Source: Dipylidium caninum
Lineage: Eukaryota > Platyhelminthes > Cestoda > Cyclophyllidea > Dipylidiidae
NCBI GenBank assembly: GCA_017562135.1
Contig: QEYB01001522.1
Coordinates: 806,001 to 870,000, forward strand
DNA length: 64,000 bases
Direction: 5' to 3'
Position 1 is the stretch's first letter. Each line of letters begins with the position of its first letter. The notes below the pieces were generated by a model. It had not been told where the DNA came from and ran no database searches. It was given only the letters and a program-made list of their open reading frames with translations. Made by a program: the position numbers and the translations under genes. Shown here in pieces: positions 30,401-41,210 of the stretch.

Positions 30401-33064
30401 TGTACCAGGGAGATCTCCAACTTGATGCATGCCTTACTACCATGCTTGATCCATTAAATAGAGCAGTTGGCTGCACGAGCATCCAAAATTGATAAGAGAT
30501 CGCTACAAAGTAAGTAGAAGATTAGTAGAAAAGCTCGGTGAGAAGAATGGGTATCGGTTGATGCAAAACTCACGTTTATGACACAAAAATATATTAGCAA
30601 AGCAGGAATCCAGCTGGTAATAAGTGACGGGGTCTTCGGCGAGGAATTGCCGAGACTCTATTCGGTCATTGAAAGTCGCGAGCTTTGCTTCACTACTTGC
30701 AGCCGCCATTTTGCTGTCATCCGAAAGCAGACCAAGCCGTGCAATCTCAGAACCTACAAGGCAACATGGAAATGCTGAAGGAGATGAAACGAGATCCAAA
30801 TCCGGGCCTTTGCGTGTGCTTCAAGAGAAGGGGAAGTAGCTGGCTGCCGTGAGAGTAAAGCCTGCTTGTACGATTTCGTGATGTCGCTTCTCTCACATCT
30901 ACTCATACCTGCTGAGAACATGGTTGGGTTTTTCTTCACCCTACGCCTTCGAGCATACGTGAATACCGCCGAGTCCACACAAACACATCCTCATTTTGAG
31001 ACTTTTTTTAAGCTTGCATTACGCTTTTCATGTTCACGAAAAATCTCCTCGAAAAATGGCAATTATTCTGTGGGTGGTTTTACCTAAACAGAGCGTCTGT
31101 TTTAACGGGATAGAGAATGGCGGGGCAGCACGGGAGCTCACGTTGGTCGGACCACACCAGTTTGAAAGTAGACACTCTTGGCTTCTTCGTTAGTTTGTGT
31201 GGACAACATTCGTCATTTTCTAAGTCCATTTTAATAGGAATAGCTATACACCGACTGGTAGTTCCACTTTTAAGTAGAGAGTACTAACACTTGTGGTGTT
31301 TCATGGCGGATGCATCAATTAAACCGCCCACTGTCTCTCTCTCAATGCCTACATGACCTAATGCCATATTTACTTCTGGAGTCTCTCCCACACAATAGTA
31401 AAGTTGTGACATGCTGAGCTCTGGGGATTTCAGCGAGGCATCAGAGAGTCGAAAATAGGCTTGTTCAGGTTCTACCAAATACGCAGTTGGGTTGGCGCAA
31501 ATGATGGTGCAGTTACGGCACAGAGTGGGGACTATTTACGGTAAATAAAATTGCAGTCATATTAGTGGAAATAAAGTACTCGACGAAACTAACTGAAGGT
31601 CTTCGCCACAAGTAATGTAACTTCTCTAAACAGAAAAGAACCCAATAAAAATGAAGAAAGAGTTAAATTACGACCCCTGACTGTGAAACGAGGGAAGGCG
31701 AATGGATCCGTGTGAAAGGGGAAAGTCTTCTTGCTGTTGATGAACAGAAAGAAGCTTATTTCTCCAGTTATTCAAATTAATAAAGGGCTTTTTCTCATTA
31801 GGTGGGCTTGCGTGATTGTAAATGAAAGCAGAAAACACACTGGAAGGCGTAAAGGTTAACTTCCCTGCGGTATGTTTATCCGATAATGAGTCGAGAGTGG
31901 AGAGGTGATTGCCTATTTTTTTACCTATGTGACGTAAGAACAGGGTCATCACTGAACCCTTATTATCGGCTGTGATGATCAGTTATGGAGTCTTGCTGAT
32001 ATAGAAATGAGAGTTTGATGTTTGCGACGGTACACCAACTTACCGTGAGTCTTCAGTGCCTTGCAATAGCGTTCTGGAGGACAATAGCAGAGCGGCTTCG
32101 TCCCAACTCCAACGCAACCGCAGGAAAGCGCGTTGATTTTGCTGTTGCAGACCCCGGGAAGATTAGCATGTAAAGGAGGCAAGGCGCTCTCATCGCATAT
32201 TGTCTGAATTGTAACCCCAGATCCAATTTGTATGATTTTCGGTGCAAAGGCATTCCGCATTCCACACGCACATTCACTTGCAATAAGGAAGGATTTAACG
32301 GCACCACTGAAGGGGTCTGTCTTCATTGCAAAAGTGTAGTTACTTTTATGGATTTCTGCGGATTCAGCGAGGACGGGCCGAATGACATCTTGATATTTCG
32401 TCAGTGAATCAATGGCAAAACGTGACATAGTCCCAATTGTGGGTAGACCGAGGAAGGCCTCATTGAAGTAGAACCGTTCCTTTGTGCCGATACTGGTAAT
32501 TATATTAGCTTTTAGTACTGTCCAATCGGGCCAGAGTATATCCACTTTACGCAAAATACCTCTATTTATCTTCTGATCAACTTTGAAACTTATTTCTGTC
32601 CAAGTAGATCCTGATCGGACGAGGGTAACTTCGACTCTATGCCAGTCTTTCCATCTTCTATCGAAGTATCCAAAAGCATGATGAAGGTAAAGCCGAACCC
32701 GATAATCTGTTAGTCGTATAATGACGAGCCTAAAGTAGGGTCGTTCAACATAAATGAAGAAAGCGAGTGGATCGCCTTGGGTTCCGAGAAGAGTAGCACT
32801 GCCAGGAGAGAGATCTGTTGAATTTGCAGACAATAGACTGCCGCTTATTCCCGTGAATAGGACTGAGTAGTTGGTGGTAACGTAAACATCAAATGTGAGT
32901 GAGAAGAGTCTCTGGATTTCTGTAGAGCATGAAAAGGGCTGCGTATCGAGTTCGATAAATGCATCTGTTTGACTGAAATTAAACAATCCCGGTGTTGAAA
33001 GACATGAAGGTATTAAAAATAGTGTTAGGGATGAAACTAATTGAGGTGCTGAGACACCGCACAT
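21411..33064 (-). CDS. Neurexin/CASPR-like LamG-EGF single-pass membrane protein
   Basis: Model exons (-): 33064-32044, 31531-31289, 30753-30574, 30502-29721, 28638-28231, 27774-27507, 25665-25303, 25085-24838, 24203-23966, 23239-23075, 21721-21411; 4227 nt, 1408 aa, all junctions phase-matched. Signal peptide (MCGVSAPQLVSSLTLFLIPS), a LamG-like domain (about 30-250), a Cys-rich segment (about 270-345), LamG-like domains at about 485-740 and 770-965 (FTLSFWMLP..; GFWTLVTISWSDVGGLTLKL), an EGF repeat at about 1055-1087 (CNPPCQNGGVCV..CDCSET..GGAC), a last LamG-like domain (about 1090-1290; HVVQVEHSGFSLRVKVDG) and a TM helix (about 1318-1339; IIGCIVIGLLLLLLICWG) with a roughly 70-aa tail. Neurexin-superfamily proteins act in cell adhesion at synapses and septate junctions. 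No discoidin domain is seen. Exon 7's start and the cytoplasmic tail are the least certain parts. Large introns separate the exons. Confidence 0.8.
23594..23611 (+). repeat. (TTC)n microsatellite
   Basis: About six perfect TTC units in an intron of the neurexin-like gene. It reads as a polypyrimidine tract on + (GAA repeats on the coding strand). Confidence 0.8.
25704..27506 (-). other. Large intron of the neurexin-like gene
   Basis: Most of the 1.8 kb between exons 27774-27507 and 25665-25303. No alternative exon with LamG or EGF features was recognised here, nor a mobile element. A missed exon cannot be excluded, but the flanking phases (1 and 1) already join. Confidence 0.4.
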
Positions 33065-36000
33065 TTTGCCGTCCAAAGAGGAGATAGTGAAGCTGGAGTG
33101 TAGGCCTCACGGCAGCATTTGGCGCAGGTCTGCGTTGCAAATCTCTGTGACTTAATAGAATGGAAACCGTCAGGGAGCCAATCAGAATATTGCGAATGTC
33201 TGATTGGTCTGCGATGCTGCACCAACCAGATGCGCGTACATATTTCTCAAAACAACTCTTGCTTGGCAAAGCAGTCTCAGTTTAGTCATTTGGCCTGGAC
33301 AGGTGCTTTGTTCATCAAGTGTGCGACACAACAGCAGATCTTGTGAGGACATAATATATGAAATGTAACGCATGAAACCTAAGCAGTAAAAATCTAGTTG
33401 CTTCAGAGGTTTAAAGAATGGGAATGTAGTACCTTAAAGAGCCTTTGAAGTTCACACTAAAGTCATTGTACGGGAAATGCACTTAAAATTAACAACTTGA
33501 CGAAGTTTTTCATGGCAATACTTCTTTCACTATTGTCATTTCTTCATTTGCAGCAAGGCACTCTAGTAATAAAAAAGTACACTCTTAATACTTGAACTCC
33601 GTCAAGTGTTATGTACATGAAACGATGGTAAAGAACTTTTAAGGCACTTGGGATGCGAATAACAAAGTTGCCGTATCGAGCTCCAATTTTGCGAATTGGC
33701 GCAGAGTTTTTCAAACTTTGAACGAATTTGCTTGTCCTTTCACAGCTCCAATAGTGTACTTATGAATATAAGCTGGCCAGTGTGTGTTGGGACCCGATTT
33801 ACGCCGACACTAGAGAAGGTCGGAAATTTGGAGCGATTTGTCATGTTTTCACCTTTTTACAGGTAAGAAGTTCCTAGTGCTTGCGAAGGAGTTAATTAAC
33901 CTTAAGAACCGAAGCCGTAAGTGATTTCGTGATCTAAGTAGAATCTCCACTTTGCAGAACACATGGCTTTTATTGTCGACGAATCATTCTACCTTTACAA
34001 TTTATTTGCAAAAAAGTATACTTACTATGCCCATAGTTAATCATTTTATGTTTAAATTACCAACAATTGTGAACATGTACAAAAGTATACACCACTAATC
34101 GAGCTTAGTTAACAAAATGTAAATACCAAGTCATAACAATACGCCGATGCACACCCGTAGCTATTCTACTACACATTAAAGTAGCCGTGGAACCAAGTAC
34201 TCCGAATAACGCAGGGCTAAGTTGCAAGCCAATTACACAAAATTCCCTCACATGAAGATTGCAGCCAAAGATAGTACTTAATACTTCATCCATTTCACGT
34301 CCATGGAGTATGGCAAAAGTTAAGCCAGATATCACAACAGTTAATAACGAAATTCATTGTCAATATCAATGCAACACGTTGTGGAAATCAGCAACGGTCA
34401 AGCTAGAACCAAACACAGGGATCTCCAAAGCCCTACACAAATTACTGCAATACCTCTGGTTAAGGCATCAAATATGGTAACTTCATTGAAAATAGATATT
34501 CGAAATACTGATTCATAACGAATATCATCTCCAGCGTTATCGTGCGCGAAGTTGCTTCCATTATCACAGAGCACAATAGAAAAATAAGAACAGACATACA
34601 ATTCACCAAAATAAGTCAAGCAACGAAGTCCCTATAATGAAGCTACAATTGAAAGTGTAACAAATACCATGCACAACGTCCAAAATCGGATCACTGCTTT
34701 AGAAAGTAATATAATAAGTCAACTTCACGATATGCGGGTTATGCATTGCACCCAAATAACACAGCTGCACACAGTTGAAACACTCTCCTCCTGGCTCAGT
34801 AGCACAACTTGTAAATGGACAGGACAGTGCGAAACGCGATGTGCTCCCACGAGGGCGGATCATGTGTATGTTGGACCGGTATGCGGTCCTCCCCATCCAC
34901 CTTATTCTCCCGCGCCGACCGCATAACTCATCATTGACGGGGCGCATTAGTATTAGCCTTTTTTTGGGAGATATGTCGAAGTTTCTGTTATCATGCACAA
35001 TAAAGCTTATAGGCGATGGTCGTCAGCACTTTAGCCTGGGGGAACGAGGCAGTTTGAGGCGATTGTGCACCGCAGTCGGAGCATTCGTGCTGAACGACTT
35101 TTATTTACCCCCACGAGATATGTAACAATTCATGACCACAATTTTTTAGAAACAAATTATGAAGGGTAAAATCAGCTTCCTAGCCATAATTTTATATTCG
35201 CCCTTCCTATAAGTGAATAGTTAATTTACTCGCGCCTACTACGTTGTTATTTGCATCGGCACTAAGCGGCTCGAAGGTCCCCGGGACGGAAGCCTAAGTT
35301 CTATGGGGTGTCTGCCGCCCACTTCCCCACCCACTGCCCCCTCACCTTCCCCCCCACACGGGTCTTTGCAACAGCGGTTAACTTTCTTCTGATGCGGTCT
35401 GTTACGCCCCTTAGATCAAATTGAGGTACTAAGGGTGGATGTTCGTGTGCTTATTATGCTTTATGTCGGTCAAACGCGACCCCACTCATTGCCCTTTTCT
35501 CATGATATTCAGCACCTAGTGCAATGCCATAAAATCTCATTATTGAATTCACGAAGGTTAGGACATTACTACCTGTTTTCCATGTTTTCCTACCCCAAAA
35601 AGGTTAATGAGTCATTTACGGTTTGGATGTTATTTTCCTATAATGTTCTAACGAGTACATATCGCTTTGGCACCCCACCAGAGCCGATCTCTCCTTACAG
35701 AAACGATTGATCGTTTGAAAATTCTCTTTACTTCATTATATGTCATTGCTAAGATAGAGTCTGTTTACATAACACTTGATGTTGAGATTAATTGTCAACA
35801 CACCACATTCAGCTCTGACAAAATCCCCTAAATAGCCGTTGAGTGAGCTAAGGCGACGGTGAAGCCTGTGCTGTAAGTCCTAAACTAATACTCCTGCCGG
35901 TAGGTGGGATGGTAAGCGGTTTGGCTAAGTACAAGCGAAAAAAACGGATTTTCCATTTGACCGGGTGGATGTCGGGTGGTGGGAATGCGAGGATAGTGTT

Positions 36001-39000
36001 AGTGGCGAAAAAATGTCGCCACTCCAAGAAGCGGAAGCCACTTCATTCTCTGCTCGGTCCAAGTGCTTTCTCGCAAGCAATGGCGCAACTACTGGGTTCC
36101 AGGGGCATCAATTTACTCTACGATGTGCGCACCCGGACTAGCTCTTCCGTTACACATCGCGAGCCCGATCTCCCCTCGAAGATCCCACATGAGTGCGCGG
36201 CGTTTGTCGACCCAACTAAACCCAATTTCAAAGCAGGGGTCTGCTACAAAATAAATGGAGGCCTCGCGACTGCCACCCAGATTTATGAAGAAGCTCAATC
36301 ATTCTTCCTCAAGATACTGTCACCCTGAGGGCGTTTCATCGCAGAAAGTAATCAGACACGTGTTGCTGTGTGCTTAACTAACGTTCTGCCGCATTTCTCC
36401 TTGACACGGATCTACCCACCACTCACTCGAGTTAACCTTTAATACTTATCTGTGAATTTGTTCCTCACAAAGCAATCCATTTATACCGCTTGAGGAAAAG
36501 CAGCCGTATAGCGAACTTGTGATTGTGCGTCAAGGCATAACTTCAGTCAATTTATATGAGACGTTCGCCTCGTTCCTTATTATACGAGTTAGCCTTTCGT
36601 GCAGGCACGTATCCCAACCCGCTTGGTGTTTATCTGCGAGTAAGAGCACGAATGAGACATGGACTTGTACACCTTGTTCAAGCAGATGGTTGGCATCGTT
36701 TGTGACACCCGTTCAGTGAGACCGTCAAATGCGGGAAGTTAACGCGACTGCGCGTAGTGCGTAGATTTGGACCCCAGAGACTGAATGATATGTTCTTTTC
36801 AAATGGATTTAGACCAACTCGAATCGATGGTCTTGGGTGCAGTGCCCTTGGGGAGGATTTAAAACGTTTTCTATTTGAAGACCTAATTGATGGGACTCTA
36901 ATATAAAGTACCGCGCATGAGAGAAACAATAAGAGGTTCTTCATAACGTTGCGCCGCTTTTGCTTATAGGGTGGTTTACCCGGCCCATACATTAGTCTCG
37001 ATGAGCCCCCGACTTTGCTCAAATCTCCCCAAAGGCAATCGAATGAACGAAAGAAAAACAAATAAAAAAGGCTCCTTCGGGCACCCCAATTGCCCCCTAA
37101 TCACAGCGCGCTTCACATTAAGATAGTCAAGGCACATAATTCTTATAATTGATGCAGCATCTAAGATTGAGGGTTTTCTGGGTTTATAGCCTTCTACCGC
37201 TACCCCTTCATCGGTCCTATGGTTGGCCTAAATCTTTCAAGTAAACGGACCTCCAGAGTTTGGACTGACGACACGGATTCACTTAAAGCGACAAATTTGG
37301 ATTTTTCATCACCTTTCGACATCCTCGACGTCCTACACTTTCTTCAATTTATGATTCTATCCATTTGAGTGATGGCACCTAGTGTTGCCCCTTTTGGAAA
37401 AGATAATGACTCTGCGGTAATTGGTTTCGAGGAAGGTAAGCTTACGCAGCTTAATGTTTGCTGTAGATATGCATTCTGTTCCTGCTGTGAATGCGACTCG
37501 ACAACATTCACCCACGTAAACAAACTGGCTGATTTTTTAACAAAATTTTCCCCAATATCTTATCAATTAATCGGCAGGCTGTAATGCTTACCTCTACTGT
37601 TCTCCATAAATGACATTTAAAAGGATATTAAATTGTAATTACAAAGGTTTACATGAGACACCCAGGCAGCCGCCCCACTTTGTGCAAACCTACATTTATG
37701 CTGAATGGGATAGTTACAGACTGCCTCGTTCATCAAAGGATAAAGTGTCTGCATGAATCCTTTGTTAAGGATATTCAATAACTGAGTACATAACTTTTTC
37801 TCACTGCAGTGAAATTAATTTAACCGTGCTGGATGTAAAAGTCTTCCAGTTTAAAGAGGCATTCCATAGTGAAAATATTCAGCATCCGTATGCCATGAAT
37901 GGCGCCACAGGACTTCTGAAAAATCGTCGTTAGATTTGGGGATGTCAAGACATCTACAACGTTATGCATAAATCACTCTACTCACCTTAGAAGGGATTTT
38001 AAAGAATTGCGTCTTGCCAAAATCTGTGTTATAACAGGTTGCCTTGTAAAAGTTCGTCGGTTACAATGTTTGCATAATACTTCTGTAAATGCGAAAAAGT
38101 GTTCTCGACTGTTATTTCGTGAATCTAAGTTTAGATCTACTGCAAAGTGCGAGTATTTTTAGGTGGACTGCGCCAGTTTGCCCAGATCAGACTCTTAGGC
38201 ATCTGAACATTTACGTTCCTCGGCACACCAAACGAACCACCGACATTTCAATGCCAAAGGTTTGTTAGCAAACCACAAAACATTCATGGGTAGATCCATG
38301 AAATGTCAACGCTCATCATCCAAATGGAATAGTTGGTCTGCCTGTACAGCAAAAAATGTTTCCTGCGTAATTGGGATTCTAATGCCATAAATACACGAGT
38401 TTCACTTTCAGTGTAGGGGCAAAAGACAATATTGCCGCTCCCTTTCCCACCTTACAAACCACAACCTATAGCCATAATGTGGAACCACCGGACGATACCA
38501 TATACACAGTTGTATGTTCGCCATTCGTTTTCACGATTAGTAAATGGATTCCATTTGGTTAGAGAGGATAGCGAAACTCGATGAAACCTACAAACTCGCT
38601 AATTCCTTAGCTAGAATTTACATTTAATCATTGGGACGAAACTACACTGTCCACTTATTTGTCCTTCCCTAAACCACTTCGAGTTAACAAATCGTCAGGT
38701 ATGTCAAACCATCAATAGTCTTTAGAGACCTTACAATTAACTCTGAACCATGTTAAAATATCTTTATTACTTCTAACTCTCTTTCACGGGCAAGGTGTAA
38801 AAAGCAATTGAAGATACAAAGCAGGGTGATTCAGTGACATTACAAAACGACCTATATGCAGGATAACTGACCTTTGTTTTTCTCATTTCCAATAAGTACA
38901 GTAGTGTTAACAGAAACCGTTACCGTGAATTATGGCGTTACTGTTTTGGTGCTTTTATAGAAATGAAATTTCGGCAAGACCAATAGTTGTGGAGATACAT

Positions 39001-39805
39001 TTGTTAGCAATACGTGCAATGCCCTCGTCAGTGGTAAAAAGATGACTGCAAGGCCAAATAGCGCTTCGCCACTTGATATAATTTATCCTATAATAATCAA
39101 AACGCAGTATAACCAGATTACCTCAAAAAATGAGGTGTTTGTAGAGTAGCCGAACGGGAAGAAATCAAAGGTAGTTATTTTGGGAGTGCGGATCTAGCTT
39201 TCGGAGAGAGTTTGTAGCGCCTTCGATGAAGTACTATGGGACTATTGTGCTTGATTTTAAAGCAGCCGGAATGTTTCGTCTCTGAGACGAGTAATTACTG
39301 CAAATGGTAACGTCCGTAAGATTCAAGAATGCATTTTTTAATGTAAATTAAGGGAATGTCTAAAGACGATGGGAGTATCTTATGAGGATTCTATACCGCC
39401 GATAAGTTGACCAGACTTGTTGTTTACAATCGATGTCGGCTAACCAATCTTTCGTATGCGATAACTTGGTCTTCCACCAACTTTTCCAAATTTGGGCGAA
39501 ATGCGATAGTGACTCGCCATTTAACTTTTACTCGGAAGCTGTTTAGCAAACAAATACCACGTATAAACTGGCTACTGTGCGGCTTTAAAGATATCTCGAC
39601 ATTTAATTTGCTAAATTATGCTGTAGGCTAATGCAAACGTCGGCAAAAAAGCAAAATCAAACCCTGAATTTCGCGTAAAATAATATTTTTACGCTAAAAG
39701 TAGTTCGTTATTAAATAATTTTTTGCTCCCGTATGATATTGAGTAGCTTTAATTTTTAAATGGTTGACGTTAAGAACAACCAATCATTAATTAGCCCATA
39801 TTTTG
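33065..39805. other. Gene-poor stretch of about 6.7 kb
   Basis: No exon could be supported by homology plus splicing. Frames such as 34699-34998 (-), 34775-35125 (+), 35909-36328 (+) and 36678-37061 (-) lack recognisable motifs; overlapping frames on both strands at 34.7-35.1 kb suggest composition. The interval alternates AT-rich sequence with GC-rich patches near 34.8, 35.3 and 36.1 kb. The 5' flank of the neurexin-like gene lies at its left end. Confidence 0.4.
35317..35357 (-). other. G-rich run with G-quadruplex pattern on the - strand
   Basis: The + strand is C-rich here. The - strand carries five G runs of 3-7 separated by 1-7 nt loops, meeting the usual G3+N1-7 pattern. It lies in the gene-poor region with no clear gene association. 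Confidence 0.5.
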
Positions 39806-39808
39806 CAG
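39801..39808 (+). promoter_or_regulatory. Candidate 3' splice acceptor (possible trans-splice site) upstream of the microprotein ORF
   Basis: TTTTGCAG, 37 nt before the microprotein ATG, after AT-rich sequence. It could be a cis acceptor for a 5' non-coding exon or a spliced-leader acceptor. Trans-splicing is established in flatworms; its use here is inference. Confidence 0.3.
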
Positions 39809-39845
39809 CATCCTAGCCAAGCAAGCCTGATCCGTGGGCCAGTTG

Positions 39846-40001
39846 ATGAAATCGACATCGTTATTTTCGGTCTTGACATTCGGGTTCGGATTTGTTATCG
39901 GCTACTATTCGCACGTTCTCCGAATCAAGTATCTTCAGGCCAAATATAATTACTTTCAAAAAAAGGTCCAAGCAATTAAAGCTAATCTCCAAACTATTTA
40001 A
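39846..40001 (+). CDS. 51-aa membrane microprotein, STMP1-like
   Basis: ATG at 39846, stop TAA at 39999-40001, 51 codons. The N-terminal half is one hydrophobic, Gly/Phe-rich segment (SLFSVLTFGFGFVIGYY, about residues 5-21). The rest is a basic amphipathic helix (LQAKYNYFQKKVQAIKANL). This layout and the G-x-x-x-G-Y core resemble STMP1, a 47-aa mitochondrial inner-membrane microprotein, but the match is weak at this length; other small respiratory-chain or TOM-type subunits are possible. The stop codon directly abuts the MED6 start (TAA|ATG), so both ORFs are probably on one mRNA. No intron. The alternative is an upstream ORF with only a regulatory role, but the composition looks protein-like. 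Confidence 0.6.
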   Translation: MKSTSLFSVLTFGFGFVIGYYSHVLRIKYLQAKYNYFQKKVQAIKANLQTI

Positions 40002-40935
40002 ATGACGCTAATGGATTCCTCGACGCCTGATCATACATCACCTTATGAGATATACTGGGAAAACCCTGCTATAAGTCCCCATCAGCTGAATTCGGCTAAC
40101 ATTCTCCCCTATTTTTGTCATTTGTCGAATCCATTCTACCATCGTGAATGCAACAATGAGGTTGTTCGCATGCAAGGTCTCAGTCAAGATAAGCTTACGA
40201 CCCTCTGTGGAATTGAATTTTACTTGCACCACTACCAGGTGGGTTATTTCTTGATAGGCTTTTCTACTTCATAATTGGCCTTGTGATCTAATTCCTATTT
40301 TCTTGTATATTTCGGACACTTTTAGTTCGAGTTAAGTGTTACTTTCTATTGATTTTATATTTATCAGCTGGAGTAATGATGACTTATTTAGGAGCCGGTG
40401 CTATTTGTCATCCGCAAGCAAGAACGACTGTCACCCTCAGAGGTTGTCCCGCTCGCTTACTACTATATAATCAACGGGATCGTACGTCAGGCCCCAGATC
40501 TATCAACGTTGATAAATTCACGCCTTCACACAATAATTGCTGGACTGAATAAAACCATTCAGACGCTTGCCTCGTGTGCACGTTTCCACCCCTCGGACGG
40601 GTCTTATTCATGGGAGAATCCTAGCGCTTCAGCACTGGGGCCGAAGAGAGGTAGCAGAAAGACAGATGACAATGTCGCGACTAATCCCTACCAAGTGCAT
40701 CGAACTGACCTCCTCCTAAACGAATGGATCAGCCGATTCCCAGCTCCTTCCCTATCCACTGGCTCCGCTTTACCAACACCCCAGCAGACCCCACACTCCG
40801 GCGGCCAACCTTCAACCGGTCAAACAGTAAGTCCTTGTAACCCTGTCAAAGGCTACTTTTGATTGTCTGATAAAAAAAAACTTCTTTTAGATCTCTCTGG
40901 AAGCAACTCCCGATAAGAGGCAACGCTTCGTCTAA
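40002..40935 (+). CDS. MED6: Mediator complex subunit 6
   Basis: Exons 40002-40238, 40392-40826, 40891-40935; 238 aa (human 246). MED6 is a head-module subunit of the nuclear Mediator coactivator that bridges activators and RNA polymerase II. Diagnostic strings: ILPYFCHLSNPFYHRECNNE (human has FSERSNPFYDRTCNNE), GIEFYLHHYQ|EPVLFVIRKQERLSP, AYYYIINGIVRQAPDL and INSRLHTII, then a divergent Ser/Pro-rich linker and a basic C-terminus (DKRQRFV, like human EKRMRLQ). The ATG at 40002 follows the microprotein stop with no gap; a second Met lies at codon 4. Introns are 153 and 64 nt. The gene is convergent with the OXR1-like gene, 275 nt away. Confidence 0.93.
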
Positions 40936-41210
40936 CTTGTGCTTGGAGCTTATTTGAAACATCTCATCCAAAACTTTCTTTCCGGCTAAGAATCTATTTT
41001 GTTCACGCTTGACTATCTGGGCAGATGCCGGTATATCTTATTACACTGCCCAACAGTGCTGCGTTACACCCCAAAAATGTTTCCGCTTGCGTACTTGTCT
41101 TTCGATCTATTACTAGTATTAGAAAAAGACATGCAAGGAAGTAAAAGAGGGGAAGCTGGGAACAGCAAATGGAATTCAGTAAGAGGTGAAAATAGTTTAC
41201 CATCACGCGA
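40936..41210. other. Short intergenic region between convergent MED6 and OXR1-like genes
   Basis: 275 nt that must hold both 3' UTR ends, unless they overlap. No clear AATAAA was found on either strand. The + frame continuing into 41442 is antisense to the last OXR1-like exon. Confidence 0.4.

Noticed and set aside
34775..35125. 116-codon + frame containing SVAQLV, a string often seen when tRNA-derived repeats are translated
   Set aside because: No B-box (GGTTCRANNCC) follows at tRNA spacing, the cloverleaf cannot be drawn, and an overlapping frame exists on the - strand, so neither a tRNA gene nor a SINE is supported.
35909..36328. 139-codon + frame with a basic N-terminus
   Set aside because: No recognised motif, no splice-linked neighbours, and a second + frame overlaps it; left as a possible chance ORF.
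36716..36905. About 60-codon + frame (RRFGPQRLNDMFFSNGF...)
   Set aside because: It reads like protein, but no ATG, acceptor or partner exon could be linked, and the - strand is open across the same interval.
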